Shown here: piece after piece, positions 1 to 8,848 of the stretch
How the letters are laid out: each line of letters opens with the position of its first letter
How positions within the stretch are numbered: position 1 is the first letter of the stretch
Assembly (NCBI RefSeq): GCF_002160135.1
Contig: NZ_NFJZ01000005.1
Coordinates: forward strand, 62,001 to 126,000
Direction of reading: 5' to 3'
Origin: Lachnoclostridium sp. An196
GTDB lineage: Bacteria > Bacillota > Clostridia > Lachnospirales > Lachnospiraceae
Length of the DNA: 64,000 nt
Position numbers and translations under genes: made by a program
Notes under the pieces: generated by a model
Seen by the model: only the letters and a program-made list of their open reading frames with translations
What the model was told of the DNA's origin: nothing
The model's database searches: none

Positions 1-141
1 ATCGACGCCTCTCTGGAAAAGGAAGAAATCTTCACTGACGTGGCGGAAGTAACAAAGCTTTCAAAAGAAAAAGAAACTATCCGGGAAGAGCTGGATACCT
101 TATACGAACAATGGGAGAAACTGCAGGAAAACCTTCTGTAA
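1..141 (+). CDS. C-terminal fragment of an ABC-F family ATPase (partial)
   Basis: An open frame enters from the left edge and stops at 139-141 (47 codons). The visible peptide is a charged, heptad-like helix ending in DTLYEQWEKLQENLL. This resembles the coiled-coil tail after the second ATPase domain of ABC-F translation factors (Uup/YheS/EttA type), whose C-termini often read like ELYEEWEEL. ABC-F proteins are soluble, ribosome-associated ATPases. No ATPase motif is inside the window, so the family call rests on the tail alone. It is the only plus-strand gene here and is convergent with the PucR gene. Another coiled-coil protein is possible. Confidence 0.5.
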   Translation: MDASLEKEEIFTDVAEVTKLSKEKETIREELDTLYEQWEKLQENLL

Positions 142-146
142 CCTGC

Positions 147-186
147 GGGCAGGGCGCCGGCACGCGCGCTCTGCCCCGTTTATTCC
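147..186 (+). terminator. Hairpin terminator between convergent genes
   Basis: Arms at 147-157 and 166-176 form an 11-pair stem containing one G-T wobble, followed on the plus strand by CGTTTATT. It lies six bases after the stop of the ABC-F fragment. It also directly follows the end of the convergent PucR gene, so it may stop transcription both ways, although the T-rich tail is only on the plus side. Confidence 0.6.
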
Positions 187-1694
187 TGATGATCCATATT
201 TTCCAGAAGTTTATAGGTAAGGAGCAGATACAGGAGCTGATCCGGATCTTCCAGATCCAGCGAGACCAGTTCCCGGATATGTGACATCCGGTATAAAAAC
301 GTACTGCGGTGAATAAACAACGCTTTCGCGGCTCTGACCGCGTTCATCTGGTTGGAAATATACACTTTCAGTGTTTCAAAATATTCTGTTTTGTGTTCCT
401 CGTCATATTTACGCAGTTCCAGCACCGCCCGGCTGCACACTGCCGCCGGTCCCAGCTTCTCTGTACATTTTCCCAGCAGATAATCCAGTGCAATATCCTC
501 AAAACGGTTGACCCAGCGCAGGGGATATCTTTTCATACCCTCTTCCAAAGCGATCTTTGCCTGAAGGTAATACTGTTTCAAAGAACTCAGGCCTTCAAAT
601 TCATAGCTGATTCCTGCTTTCAGATAACTGCTCCGCAGAAAACCTGTAATCAGATTTACCGCCTCTTCCATAGGTCTGCCAAAATGCGCCAGATTTGTAT
701 AGACTGCGATACTCCCTTCCAGGAAAAAAGCACAGCTTCCTTTGATCAGGCTTTCAATCCGGTTACAGATAAAACGAAGCACCGTGAGATTCTGCCTGTC
801 AACCATGGACATATAGATATTCATGCAAAAATATGTGTGCTCCTTCTTCCAGTCAAAACTCTCGAAACGGGGTTCCAGGGGCACATGCTCCATTCCTTCA
901 TCCGTGAGAATATTGGAAAGCAGACGGTCCAGAGTATAACTGATGTCAGATTGTACCACCGTATATTTTTCCAGCATCTGATGGACATATTTTGCCAGGT
1001 GAAGAAGCAGATATTCATCGTAAAACTTCAGTTTCCGGGACGCCTCCACAATGATAATCCTATATACATGCCGGTTCATATCGCAGATATCCACGAACAA
1101 ATTATTCTTTTTTGTGACCGGATCAAAATAATGCTGTACATAAGGAACCCCGTCTCCGAGACCCTTCCCGGGATATACCGTAACCTGATTATGACGCAGA
1201 ATCTCCTGGAACTCCGGCATCATATCCATCAGACTGCTGTAATCAATCACAAATCCGTCCATAGTACAGACCATGATCGGATTATGAAAAATCCGGTGTG
1301 AGCCGTCCAGCAGCGTTTTCAGAGTACGTTCCGTCATCGCCAGACTCTGCATCTTTTCGTCCCATGCATCATATGTATCAAAAATACGCTGCACCGTATT
1401 AAAGAGTACCTCTGAATGGATCTCATCCGGAAAAAAACAGACTCCTGGAATCCGGTTTTCTTCCGGGCAATATCGCATACCTACTATCAGGAGCAGATTA
1501 TCTCCGTGCTCATCCAACAGCATTTCAGTAATATCCGCTTCTCTGGCCACATAGACTTTATTTTTTTTAAATTCCATACCGCTCTGGTACAGAAGCGGTC
1601 TTTTCAGATTCATCTCGTCCGCCATTTTCCCCGCGGAAAAGTCCGGATAATTCTGATGCAGCCGGTCGGCCAATATCTGCATGCTGATCCTCAT
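180..1694 (-). CDS. PucR-family transcriptional regulator
   Basis: A 504-residue protein with the layout of PucR/CdaR-type regulators: a long sensory N-terminal part without membrane segments and a C-terminal helix-turn-helix. The C-terminal motif is AAKALFIHRSTFLYRM near residues 455-470, followed by a LEDPDQLLYLLLTYKLL helix; this is the hallmark PucR HTH_30 region. Such proteins control purine, sugar-acid or other catabolic genes; the ligand cannot be read from sequence. The ATG follows GAGGTGAACAA. It has its own strong promoter and sits just beyond the terminator of the acetogenesis cluster, so it is a separate unit. It may regulate itself through the inverted repeat in its promoter; control of the neighbouring Wood-Ljungdahl genes is speculative. 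Confidence 0.85.
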   Translation of the reverse strand: MRISMQILADRLHQNYPDFSAGKMADEMNLKRPLLYQSGMEFKKNKVYVAREADITEMLLDEHGDNLLLIVGMRYCPEENRIPGVCFFPDEIHSEVLFNTVQRIFDTYDAWDEKMQSLAMTERTLKTLLDGSHRIFHNPIMVCTMDGFVIDYSSLMDMMPEFQEILRHNQVTVYPGKGLGDGVPYVQHYFDPVTKKNNLFVDICDMNRHVYRIIIVEASRKLKFYDEYLLLHLAKYVHQMLEKYTVVQSDISYTLDRLLSNILTDEGMEHVPLEPRFESFDWKKEHTYFCMNIYMSMVDRQNLTVLRFICNRIESLIKGSCAFFLEGSIAVYTNLAHFGRPMEEAVNLITGFLRSSYLKAGISYEFEGLSSLKQYYLQAKIALEEGMKRYPLRWVNRFEDIALDYLLGKCTEKLGPAAVCSRAVLELRKYDEEHKTEYFETLKVYISNQMNAVRAAKALFIHRSTFLYRMSHIRELVSLDLEDPDQLLYLLLTYKLLENMDHQE

Positions 1695-1720
1695 TTGTTC
1701 ACCTCATTATTTGTTCTCAT

Positions 1721-1750
1721 GATACAAATTGTACGAAAAATTTTTGTATC
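1721..1750 (-). promoter_or_regulatory. Inverted-repeat operator overlapping the pucR promoter
   Basis: GATACAAA at 1721-1728 is mirrored by TTTGTATC at 1743-1750, a perfect 8-base inverted repeat with a 14-base centre. It covers the -10 box and the -10/-35 spacer of the PucR promoter. The position fits a repressor or autoregulator site; which protein binds is inferred. Confidence 0.5.
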
Positions 1751-1756
1751 TGTCAA
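1728..1756 (-). promoter_or_regulatory. Sigma-70 type promoter for the PucR gene
   Basis: On the minus strand TTGACA (1751-1756) is followed after exactly 17 bases by TACAAT (1728-1733). The -35 box is perfect and the -10 box matches five of six. Initiation would fall about 30 bases upstream of the PucR ATG. Confidence 0.8.
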
Positions 1757-1774
1757 TCGGCTGCAATACCCAAA

Positions 1775-1812
1775 GAGGTTCGCCGACTGTTTTATAAACA
1801 GCCGCGAACCTC
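1775..1812 (-). terminator. Terminator of the Wood-Ljungdahl cluster
   Basis: GAGGTTCG (1775-1782) pairs with CGAACCTC (1805-1812), and an inner CTGTTT/AAACAG pair extends the stem. On the minus strand the stem is followed by TTTGGGTATT. It lies about 40 bases after the folD stop and ahead of the PucR promoter. The T tract is short, so termination may be leaky. Confidence 0.6.
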
Positions 1813-1849
1813 ATGCAAGATCTTATATAGTTTATTTCTCTGCAGCTAA

Positions 1850-2701
1850 TCAGCCGAACTTTCTCATAGCCGCTTCCACTACATGTCCCACCAGAACGGA
1901 AGTGGTCACGCTGCCGACTCCGCCCGGCACCGGGGTAATCGCGTCTACGATCGGTTCCACTGCCGCGTAATCCACGTCTCCGCACAGCTTGCCTTCTTCG
2001 TTCACGTTGATTCCCACGTCGATCACGATCTGTCCCGGAGCCACATAGTCAGCGCCTACCACACCCGCGCGTCCGGCTGCGACCACCAGGATATCTGCCT
2101 CTCTGGTCACGGAAGGCATATCCACGGTTCTCGTATGGCATACGGTCACAGTCGCGTTTTTCTTGATCAGCATCATCGCCGCCGGCTTTCCTACCACCAG
2201 AGAACGACCGATCACCACTGCTTTTTTGCCGGTACAATCGATGCCGTAATGATCCAGGATCTCCATGCATGCCTGAGGCGTGCACGGCGGGAACCCTACT
2301 TTCTTTCCGGTAAATACGCCGCCCAGGGATGCATCCGTCTGGCAGTCCACATCCTTCTCTGCGCAGAGCGCGTTCTCCACCAGCGTCTGATCAATGTGCT
2401 TCGGAAGCGGACGGAACATCAGAACGCCGTGGATATTCTCGTCTTTGTTTACTTCATCAATCACTTTCAAAAGCTCTTCCTGGCTAACGTCAGCCGGAAG
2501 CAGATATTTTTTGTATTCTACTCCGAGGGTCTCGCAGCGTTTGGTTGCGCCTCTCTCATAAGAAAGATCGTCCGGTCTCTCGCCCACGCGGATGATGCCC
2601 AGCGTCGGTTTTACTCCTTTTGCATTTAACGCTGCCACATCCGCTTTGATCCTCTCATTCAGAGCGGCAGTCACTTCTTTTCCTAATAACTGTCTTGCCA
2701 T
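1850..2701 (-). CDS. folD: Methylene-THF dehydrogenase / methenyl-THF cyclohydrolase (FolD)
   Basis: A 283-residue cytosolic enzyme of the methyl branch, interconverting methenyl-, methylene- and formyl-tetrahydrofolate. Family signatures include GKKAVVIGRSLVVGKPAAMM (NAD(P)-binding loop), VIDVGIN and ITPVPGGVGSVTTSVL near the C-terminus. The ATG follows AGGAGAAAACAGGT. It is the last gene of the cluster, 12 bases after fchA. One oddity: canonical FolD has a YxxxK pair in which the lysine drives cyclohydrolase chemistry (Y50/K54 in E. coli). Here the segment reads SYERGATKRC, with Tyr48 kept but Ala52 at the lysine position. The dehydrogenase parts look intact, so cyclohydrolase activity may be supplied by the adjacent FchA. 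The FolD family call itself is secure. Confidence 0.95.
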   Translation of the reverse strand: MARQLLGKEVTAALNERIKADVAALNAKGVKPTLGIIRVGERPDDLSYERGATKRCETLGVEYKKYLLPADVSQEELLKVIDEVNKDENIHGVLMFRPLPKHIDQTLVENALCAEKDVDCQTDASLGGVFTGKKVGFPPCTPQACMEILDHYGIDCTGKKAVVIGRSLVVGKPAAMMLIKKNATVTVCHTRTVDMPSVTREADILVVAAGRAGVVGADYVAPGQIVIDVGINVNEEGKLCGDVDYAAVEPIVDAITPVPGGVGSVTTSVLVGHVVEAAMRKFG

Positions 2702-2713
2702 ACCTGTTTTCTC

Positions 2714-3343
2714 CTATCTTAATCTTGCATTGACCGCAGCGAAAATTTCATCTGCTTTTTTGCTGTAATCTGCAATCATTTTATCCGCTTTCTCATTCAG
2801 AGACGCCGCGTACTCTTTGTCCGCCATGGACTTCGTATTGATATACACGTTCAGAGACGCTCCCAGCAAAGCTGCCTTACAGAATACCACGCCCACGCCT
2901 GCGTCGGAAATCGCAAGGGCGGAGCCTTTTGCTGCGAACTCTTCGATCACGTCAATGGCCTCACAGCATTTTTCCATGATCTCCATGGGAACGGCGCAGG
3001 CATCTTTCAGAACGATCGCCATCACTCTTGCTTTCTCTGCCTTCTGCTCCTCTGTCTCCTTGGGCATGCCGTATGCCTTGGACAACGGCTCAAACGCTTC
3101 CGCATCCGCATCTACCAGACGGAGGAAATCCGCCTGCAGAGCAGTCGCTTTCTCTTTCAGGGCGATGATATCCGCTTCCACATCCGCGTATTTCTTTTTG
3201 CCGACGGTCAGGCTTCCTACCATATTGCCCAGCGCCATACCGATGGCTCCCACCAGCGCGGAAGCTCCGCCGCCGCCCGGTACCGGGGCCTTGGATGCGA
3301 GCACATCCACGAATTCTTCACAAGTGTTTTTTGTAAATCCCAT
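2714..3343 (-). CDS. fchA: Methenyl-THF cyclohydrolase (FchA, cyclodeaminase/cyclohydrolase family)
   Basis: A 209-residue helical protein of the FTCD cyclodeaminase-like family, which opens the methenyl-THF ring to formyl-THF. The N-terminal signature PVPGGGGASALVGAIGMA (residues 20-37) and the conserved helices after it are clear. An ATG 12 bases further upstream overlaps the Shine-Dalgarno sequence; GGAGG-TTATT-ATG points to the internal start MGFTKNTCEEF, used here. It lies between fhs and folD, the expected partners: Fhs makes formyl-THF, FchA dehydrates it and FolD reduces the product. The nearby FolD lacks the usual cyclohydrolase lysine, which makes FchA the likely dedicated cyclohydrolase. 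Confidence 0.92.
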   Translation of the reverse strand: MGFTKNTCEEFVDVLASKAPVPGGGGASALVGAIGMALGNMVGSLTVGKKKYADVEADIIALKEKATALQADFLRLVDADAEAFEPLSKAYGMPKETEEQKAEKARVMAIVLKDACAVPMEIMEKCCEAIDVIEEFAAKGSALAISDAGVGVVFCKAALLGASLNVYINTKSMADKEYAASLNEKADKMIADYSKKADEIFAAVNARLR

Positions 3344-3363
3344 AATAACCTCCATGCATGACA

Positions 3364-3393
3364 GCGAGCAGGGGACAGACGTTCCCTGCTTGC
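3364..3393 (-). other. Intercistronic hairpin between fhs and fchA
   Basis: GCGAGCAGGG (3364-3373) pairs with CCCTGCTTGC (3384-3393) with one wobble, leaving a ten-base loop. No T tract follows on the minus strand, so this looks like an mRNA-processing or stability hairpin rather than a terminator. Confidence 0.4.
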
Positions 3394-3426
3394 CGCATGT
3401 ATTTTTTTATCATTCTATCCTTTTTA

Positions 3427-5115
3427 TTAGAACAGACCTGTGATCTTTCCGTTCTCGTCCACATCGATCTTCTCGGCAGCCGGAACTTTCGGAAGACCAG
3501 GCATCGTCATGATCTCGCCGGTCAGAGCCACAATAAATCCAGCGCCAGCGGAAATCTTCAGGTTGCGGACAGTTACTTCGAAATCTGTCGGAGCGCCAAG
3601 CTTGGTCTGGTCATCGGTCAGGCTGTACTGTGTCTTCGCCACACAGATCGGGCACTTGTCAAATCCGAGAGCGGTCAGCTCTGCTGCCTGTTTCTGCGCA
3701 TTCGCGGTCAGAACAACTCTCTTTCCGCCGTATACCTTCTGAACGATCTGGTTCAGTTTGTCTTCGATGGATCCTTCCAGATCATATGCGAAACTGAAGG
3801 AATCGTTCGGCTGTTCGCAGAGACGTACGACTTCTTCTGCCAGAGCTACGCCGCCTTCGCCGCCTTTTGCCCATACCTGGGAAAGAACCACATTCACGCC
3901 CAGCTCTTTACATTTTCTCTCAACCAGTTCCACTTCAGCCTGCGTATCGGTCGGGAATTCGTTGATCGCAACCACGCACGGAAGTTTGTATACGTCGGTG
4001 ATATTGCTTACATGTTTCAGCAGGTTCGGAAGACCTTTCTCCAGAGCCTCCAGGTTCTCATTGTTCAGATCCGCTTTTGCAACGCCGCCGTTGTACTTCA
4101 GAGCACGCACGGTAGCTACGATCACTACTGCATTCGGTTTCAGACCTGCCATACGGCACTTGATGTCCAGGAATTTCTCTGCACCCAGGTCAGCGCCGAA
4201 ACCAGCCTCGGTTACAGTATAATCGGAAAGCTTCAGAGCCATTCTCGTAGCGGTCACGGAGTTGCAGCCGTGAGCGATGTTTGCGAACGGGCCGCCGTGT
4301 ACGATCGCCGGAGTTCCTTCCAGAGTCTGTACCAGATTCGGCTTCAGAGCGTCTTTCAGAAGAGCTGCCATCGCACCTTCTGCATGCAGATCGCCTGCAG
4401 TTACCGGTTTCTGCTCGGAAACTTTACCATATGTATATCCAACGATGATTCTCGCAAGTCTCTTCTTCAGGTCGCTGATGTCGCTTGCCAGGCAGAGCAC
4501 TGCCATAATCTCGGATGCCACGGTGATGTCGTATCCATCTTCTCTCGGCATACCGTTGGTTTTTCCGCCGAGCCCGTCAACGACATTGCGGAGCTGACGG
4601 TCGTTCATATCCACGCATCTTCTCCAGGTCACTTTTCTGGGGTCAATGTTCAGCGCGTTGCCCTGGAAAATATGGTTGTCAATCATAGCTGCCAGCAGGT
4701 TATTTGCTGCGCCGATCGCATGGAAGTCGCCCGTAAAATGAAGATTGATGTCTTCCATCGGAACAACCTGTGCATATCCGCCGCCGGCCGCACCGCCCTT
4801 TACACCAAATACCGGTCCCAGGGACGGCTCACGCAGAGCTACGACAACTTTCTTTCCGATCTTTGATAAACCGTCTGCAAGACCTACAGAAGTCGTAGTC
4901 TTTCCTTCTCCGGCAGGAGTCGGGTTGATTGCAGTCACCAGGATCAGCTTGCCGTCTTTTGCATCGGTTTCTTTCAGTAAATTGTAATCAATTTTTGCTT
5001 TGTACTTTCCGTACTGCTCCAGATACTTGTCATCGATGCCGGCTTTCGCCGCGATCTCGGTAATCGGTCTCATTTCGCATTCCTGTGCGATTTCAATGTC
5101 GGATTTGAATCCCAT
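3427..5115 (-). CDS. fhs: Formate--tetrahydrofolate ligase (formyl-THF synthetase)
   Basis: A 562-residue cytosolic enzyme, close to the family's usual 556-560, that joins formate to THF using ATP; it is the entry step of the methyl branch. The phosphate-binding loop [18 protein letters not shown] (near residue 70) is diagnostic, followed by conserved [20 protein letters not shown] and [20 protein letters not shown]. The ATG follows AAAGGAGTAATTCTT. It sits upstream of fchA and folD in reaction order and 144 bases downstream of the DUF3786 gene. That gap holds a TATAAT-like stretch but no convincing -35 box. Confidence 0.97.
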   Translation of the reverse strand: MGFKSDIEIAQECEMRPITEIAAKAGIDDKYLEQYGKYKAKIDYNLLKETDAKDGKLILVTAINPTPAGEGKTTTSVGLADGLSKIGKKVVVALREPSLGPVFGVKGGAAGGGYAQVVPMEDINLHFTGDFHAIGAANNLLAAMIDNHIFQGNALNIDPRKVTWRRCVDMNDRQLRNVVDGLGGKTNGMPREDGYDITVASEIMAVLCLASDISDLKKRLARIIVGYTYGKVSEQKPVTAGDLHAEGAMAALLKDALKPNLVQTLEGTPAIVHGGPFANIAHGCNSVTATRMALKLSDYTVTEAGFGADLGAEKFLDIKCRMAGLKPNAVVIVATVRALKYNGGVAKADLNNENLEALEKGLPNLLKHVSNITDVYKLPCVVAINEFPTDTQAEVELVERKCKELGVNVVLSQVWAKGGEGGVALAEEVVRLCEQPNDSFSFAYDLEGSIEDKLNQIVQKVYGGKRVVLTANAQKQAAELTALGFDKCPICVAKTQYSLTDDQTKLGAPTDFEVTVRNLKISAGAGFIVALTGEIMTMPGLPKVPAAEKIDVDENGKITGLF

Positions 5116-5259
5116 AAGAATTACTCCTTTCTCGATCTCCGGAATCTTCCGGAAATCCGCGCCCCGCGCTTTTGTTTAAATTTTAACAAAGGTTTTTCGC
5201 TCCTTTGAACGTAACCAATTATATAATGATCTGTCCATCCCTGCATCCTACAACCTGTA

Positions 5260-5901
5260 CTATAATGACAATTTTTTCACAATCGTAATGGATAAGTCCC
5301 CTGCTACCACCATATCCTCCGCATGGAACCCGAAAGGAAAATTATCGCTGTACAGGATCTGAGCCGAAGGCGGAAATTCGTCATCCCCGGCCCAGAACAG
5401 AAATTGCATCCGATAACCGTTGATCAGCTCAAACTCATACGCTGTGTCTGCCGCGGAAAGCTTTACAACTCCCGGAATTTTCTGCATAGCCCGGTCAAAC
5501 ACATCCAGTTTATAACCGAAGCCATAGGTCAGGCGCTTGATGCAGCGTCCTGTAAACGGCTGCAGATAGAGTTCTCCGTACGTGGGAACTTCCCTGAATG
5601 TGATAAATTTCCCGCTGTCTTTTACATACTGCCCTTCCAGCAGATAACGCAGGATAAACGTCTGGGCCGGAAGATGATGCATCAGGAGATTCTTTCCGTC
5701 GTCTTCCTCATCCAGCACACGCAGTGCAAACTCCGGGTAATCTGCCTCATATTCATGTCCCATGAAGCGGAAATGGAACTTTTTTGTATTCGCATCATAC
5801 AATATGTTCAATCTTTGTGCCGCTTCTTCCGGATCCAAAGACTGATATTTTTCCAGGTAATAGGCAAACGGCACTTCTTCTTTGTGGTTCTCAATCTCCA
5901 T
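5260..5901 (-). CDS. DUF3786 domain protein linked to corrinoid metabolism
   Basis: A 213-residue soluble protein matching DUF3786. The best-conserved C-terminal block reads LFWAGDDEFPPSAQILYSDN, with an aspartate/glutamate-rich FWAGDDEFPPSAQ core. Members of this family are commonly found next to corrinoid protein activators and methyltransferases in acetogens; the biochemical role is not known to me. Its ATG follows immediately on the RACo stop codon with GAGGAAG as ribosome site, so the two are translationally linked. Assignment to the family is fairly sure; a part in corrinoid reactivation or maturation is inferred from position. Confidence 0.75.
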   Translation of the reverse strand: MEIENHKEEVPFAYYLEKYQSLDPEEAAQRLNILYDANTKKFHFRFMGHEYEADYPEFALRVLDEEDDGKNLLMHHLPAQTFILRYLLEGQYVKDSGKFITFREVPTYGELYLQPFTGRCIKRLTYGFGYKLDVFDRAMQKIPGVVKLSAADTAYEFELINGYRMQFLFWAGDDEFPPSAQILYSDNFPFGFHAEDMVVAGDLSITIVKKLSL

Positions 5902-7833
5902 CTATACTTCCTCCTGTTTTACATTTGGAAACAGGGAAGTATCCGTATGGGGAATAAAGCAGGCAGCCACAAACTCATCCATATAGCCCGGATCCGTGCT
6001 CAGTTCCATATAGGTCATATTGCGCGCAATTTCATGCACTTTCTTCTCAGCGTCCCCGGACATGGCAATGCAGTACGCTCCGGTCAGCGAAGAATTCCCG
6101 ATATAATGGAACTTTTCAAGATCAATGTCCGGGAACATGCCGATCGTCACCGCGTTCTTCATATTGATTCCGCTTCCGATGCCGCCCGCCACATAGACGT
6201 TCTCTATCATGGACACATCAAAGTCCAGCGAACGCAGCATCGTGCAGATCGCAGAGAAAATCGCTCCCTTGGCACGAATAAAATTGTCGATATCAACTTC
6301 ATTAATCGCCACGTCTTTATGCCCTGCGGCCTCTTCCTTGAACGCCAGCACATAGCTGCCGATCCCGTACTCGTCCCGGCGGACTCTCTTTCCGTCGCGG
6401 ATAAATTTTCCCTTGGGGCTGATGATATTGCAGCGGTACAGTTCCGCGATCACATCGATGATACCGGAGCCGCACAATCCCACCGGTTTTTGTCCTTTTT
6501 CACCCACGATCTGGAAATCAGGCTCCATCGTCTCCGCGTCAATGGTACATGCCTCGATCGCTCCATCCGTAGCCCGCATACCGCAGCTGATATCGCCGCC
6601 TTCAAACGCGGGTCCCGCAGAACACGCACAGCTCATCATAAAGTCGGAGTTTCCGAATACAATCTCTCCGTTGGTTCCCAGGTCAATAAACAGATTGAAT
6701 TCCGGCTTGTTCCAGATCATGCTCACCAGCGTGCCCGCTGTGATATCTCCTCCCACATAACTGCCGATATTCGGAGCGATGACCACCGATGCATCCGGAT
6801 GCACATGGAGGCCCAGATCATAGGCATTGATGCTGTCCGTCTCGAAAAAAGCCGGAATATACGGTTCCATACGGAGCGGATCGGCGTTCACTCCTGCGAA
6901 CAGATGGTTCATGGTTGTGTTGGAAGCCACGCACATGTGATAGATGCTGCTTCCATGGATACCGGCGGCACGACACATATTGTGAAGCATGGGATTGATC
7001 GTTTCTTCGATGATCGCTTTCTGAAGCTTCTCCTGGCCGCCCTCTTTCCTGGATTCGATAATACGGTTGATAACATCTGCCCCGAAACGGATCTGCCCGT
7101 TTCCGGAAGACGCTTTTGCAAGAATCTTTCCGTTTCTCATATCCAGGATCACACCGGATACCGTCGTCGTTCCGATATCGATTGCCGCCGCGCAAAGCTT
7201 CTCTTCCCCTGAAGGACGCACATCGTAAACCATAAGCTTACCGTCCATATTCTTTAGCACGGCGCTCACACGAAACTGCTGTTCGCGCAGAACATCCGGA
7301 AGCTTTTTCAGCGCCTGATAGGTCAGGCCCACACGCTCTGCACCTGTCGCTTCCTGTACCGCACGTATCAGCCGTTCGTTATCCGGCATTGTGTCGTCCA
7401 GCGTAGGCTCATCCATGGACAGATCCACCACAGAAAATACATTCTGAAATGCAATTCCGGACTCCGCCACTTCTTCTCTCGCTTTATCAAATATAGCCAC
7501 TTCTTTCCGGGAGCTTAAATCCGCCACCTTCATCCGGCTTTTGTATGCGGATGCGATATCCGGTACCATGACTTCCACGTCTCCGGTCACCTTGGACAGA
7601 CAGGACAAACGCCATCCTTCCTCAAACTCCTCGTCGGAAATATGCCTTGTTTTCTCAGTTTCCAGCTCGCCGCTTACGTATTTTACCCTGCATTTTCCGC
7701 AGGAACCATTGCCCGAACAGGGAGCGTCAATGGCCACATTCGCCTTGCGCGCCACTTCCAGCAGATTTTCTCCGGCCGTGACGGCTACTTCCACCGCCGT
7801 GCCGTCTTCATGTCGAAATATTACGTTTGGCAT
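5902..7833 (-). CDS. acsV: RACo: ATP-dependent reductive activator of the corrinoid Fe-S protein
   Basis: A 643-residue protein with an N-terminal [2Fe-2S] ferredoxin domain (Cys39, Cys45, Cys48, Cys78 in the CSGNGSCGKC context). A linker region follows, then a large C-terminal ASKHA ATPase domain starting near residue 212 with AAIDIGTTTVSGVILD and later FNLFIDLGTNGEIVFGN and CGSGIIDVIAEL. RACo proteins use ATP to return inactive Co(II) corrinoid protein to the active Co(I) state. The target here would be the AcsC/AcsD corrinoid protein encoded a little upstream. The ATG is preceded by GGTGGAG. It lies downstream of acsE, beyond a hairpin that may reduce its transcription. Confidence 0.9.
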   Translation of the reverse strand: MPNVIFRHEDGTAVEVAVTAGENLLEVARKANVAIDAPCSGNGSCGKCRVKYVSGELETEKTRHISDEEFEEGWRLSCLSKVTGDVEVMVPDIASAYKSRMKVADLSSRKEVAIFDKAREEVAESGIAFQNVFSVVDLSMDEPTLDDTMPDNERLIRAVQEATGAERVGLTYQALKKLPDVLREQQFRVSAVLKNMDGKLMVYDVRPSGEEKLCAAAIDIGTTTVSGVILDMRNGKILAKASSGNGQIRFGADVINRIIESRKEGGQEKLQKAIIEETINPMLHNMCRAAGIHGSSIYHMCVASNTTMNHLFAGVNADPLRMEPYIPAFFETDSINAYDLGLHVHPDASVVIAPNIGSYVGGDITAGTLVSMIWNKPEFNLFIDLGTNGEIVFGNSDFMMSCACSAGPAFEGGDISCGMRATDGAIEACTIDAETMEPDFQIVGEKGQKPVGLCGSGIIDVIAELYRCNIISPKGKFIRDGKRVRRDEYGIGSYVLAFKEEAAGHKDVAINEVDIDNFIRAKGAIFSAICTMLRSLDFDVSMIENVYVAGGIGSGINMKNAVTIGMFPDIDLEKFHYIGNSSLTGAYCIAMSGDAEKKVHEIARNMTYMELSTDPGYMDEFVAACFIPHTDTSLFPNVKQEEV

Positions 7834-7940
7834 CGTGTTTAATCTCCACCTTATCTTATTTTTCCCTATATAAACCCCCGATTCAGAAAAACGCTTCCTT
7901 TTACCAGCGTCTCCCGGGAAAACGCTGAGGAAAGCGCTTC

Positions 7941-7978
7941 CTTAGAAAAATACTGCCAGCAAACATACTGGCAGTATT
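7941..7978 (-). terminator. Hairpin terminator or attenuator after acsE
   Basis: AATACTGCCAG (7949-7959) and CTGGCAGTATT (7968-7978) form a perfect 11-base-pair stem with an eight-base loop; on the minus strand TTTCTAAG follows. It begins 20 bases after the acsE stop. Since RACo and the folate genes continue in the same direction, partial termination that lowers downstream expression is the likely effect. Confidence 0.65.
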
Positions 7979-7997
7979 GGAATACAGTCGCTGTATA

Positions 7998-8783
7998 TTA
8001 GATCTCCAGATAAGAGTCTGCGTACAGAGTATTATTCTTGATTACGTCACAGGACTTGATGGTCTCCATCAGCCGCAGGTCGTTCGGGTTTACGATTGCG
8101 GAGGTCAGACCGCACATCATAGCCATAGCTACCATCGCGGAGTCCATAATCGGACGGATGTGCTTCGGCATACCATTGGAGTTGTTGGAAAGTCCGCCGG
8201 TGGAATTCAGTTCCATATCAGACAGCATCTTGATGAACTCCAGAACCTGCATCTGTTTGTCCTGCATACCCTTGATCACGAGGAACAGCGGATCGAACCA
8301 CATATCCTGCGGATCCATGCCAAGTTCCATACCTCTCTCCAGCATGGTCTGGCAGTAAGTCATACGCTCGTCGTTGTCAGCTGCGATACCTTCTGCGTTG
8401 CACAGAGCGATAACGATGGCATCATTTGCCGCTGCAAGATCGATGTACTCAATTCTTCCGCCTGCATCTGCAGAGTTTACAATCGGTTTTCCTTTGGAAC
8501 GGTTGTAAACGGAAATACCAGCTTCGATCGCCGCTTTGTTTGCGGTGTCAAGAGCCAGCGGAACATTGTCGAACTCGCTCTGCAGAAGCTGTACTGCCCA
8601 TTTCATCAGTTCCGGTCCATCATTCTCAGCCGGTCCGATATTCACGTCAAGATAAACAGCGCCTGCGTCCAGCTGCTGTTTTGCACGCTGAATGATCGGT
8701 TCGGGGTCTCTGGTGGTAAAAGCTTTGTTGACTGCCGGAGCCGTCGTAGATAATCTTTCACCAATCGTTACGAATTTTGCCAT
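7998..8783 (-). CDS. acsE: Methyl-THF:corrinoid Fe-S protein methyltransferase (AcsE)
   Basis: A 261-residue TIM-barrel pterin-binding protein that moves the methyl group of methyl-THF to the cobalt of the corrinoid Fe-S protein. Visible signatures are IGERLSTT at the N-terminus, YLDVNIGPAENDGPE, ALDTANKAAIEAG, KPIVNSADAGG and GLSNNSNGMPKHIRP, matching the Moorella MeTr pattern. Length is typical (about 262). The ATG has AAAAGGAGAACACTACG upstream. It lies between acsC and RACo, next to both its protein substrate and that substrate's activator. Confidence 0.95.
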   Translation of the reverse strand: MAKFVTIGERLSTTAPAVNKAFTTRDPEPIIQRAKQQLDAGAVYLDVNIGPAENDGPELMKWAVQLLQSEFDNVPLALDTANKAAIEAGISVYNRSKGKPIVNSADAGGRIEYIDLAAANDAIVIALCNAEGIAADNDERMTYCQTMLERGMELGMDPQDMWFDPLFLVIKGMQDKQMQVLEFIKMLSDMELNSTGGLSNNSNGMPKHIRPIMDSAMVAMAMMCGLTSAIVNPNDLRLMETIKSCDVIKNNTLYADSYLEI

Positions 8784-8815
8784 CGTAGTGTTCTCCTTTT
8801 GATTCTTTATTTTGG

Positions 8816-8841
8816 GCGGCTGCCCTATGAAAGACAGCCGC
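8816..8841 (-). other. Intercistronic hairpin between acsC and acsE
   Basis: GCGGCTG (8816-8822) pairs with CAGCCGC (8835-8841). The 65-base gap otherwise holds only the acsE ribosome site. There is no T tract, so termination is not indicated. Confidence 0.35.
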
Positions 8842-8848
8842 TGATCTT

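Noticed and set aside
309-1301. Long plus-strand open frame opposite the PucR gene
   Set aside because: It is the antisense shadow of a clear PucR-family gene; its peptide is rich in His/Phe/Gln with no family resemblance and no ribosome site.
5215-5235. TATAAT-like stretch upstream of fhs as a promoter
   Set aside because: No acceptable -35 box lies at 16-18 bases, and AT-rich runs of this kind are common in such gaps.
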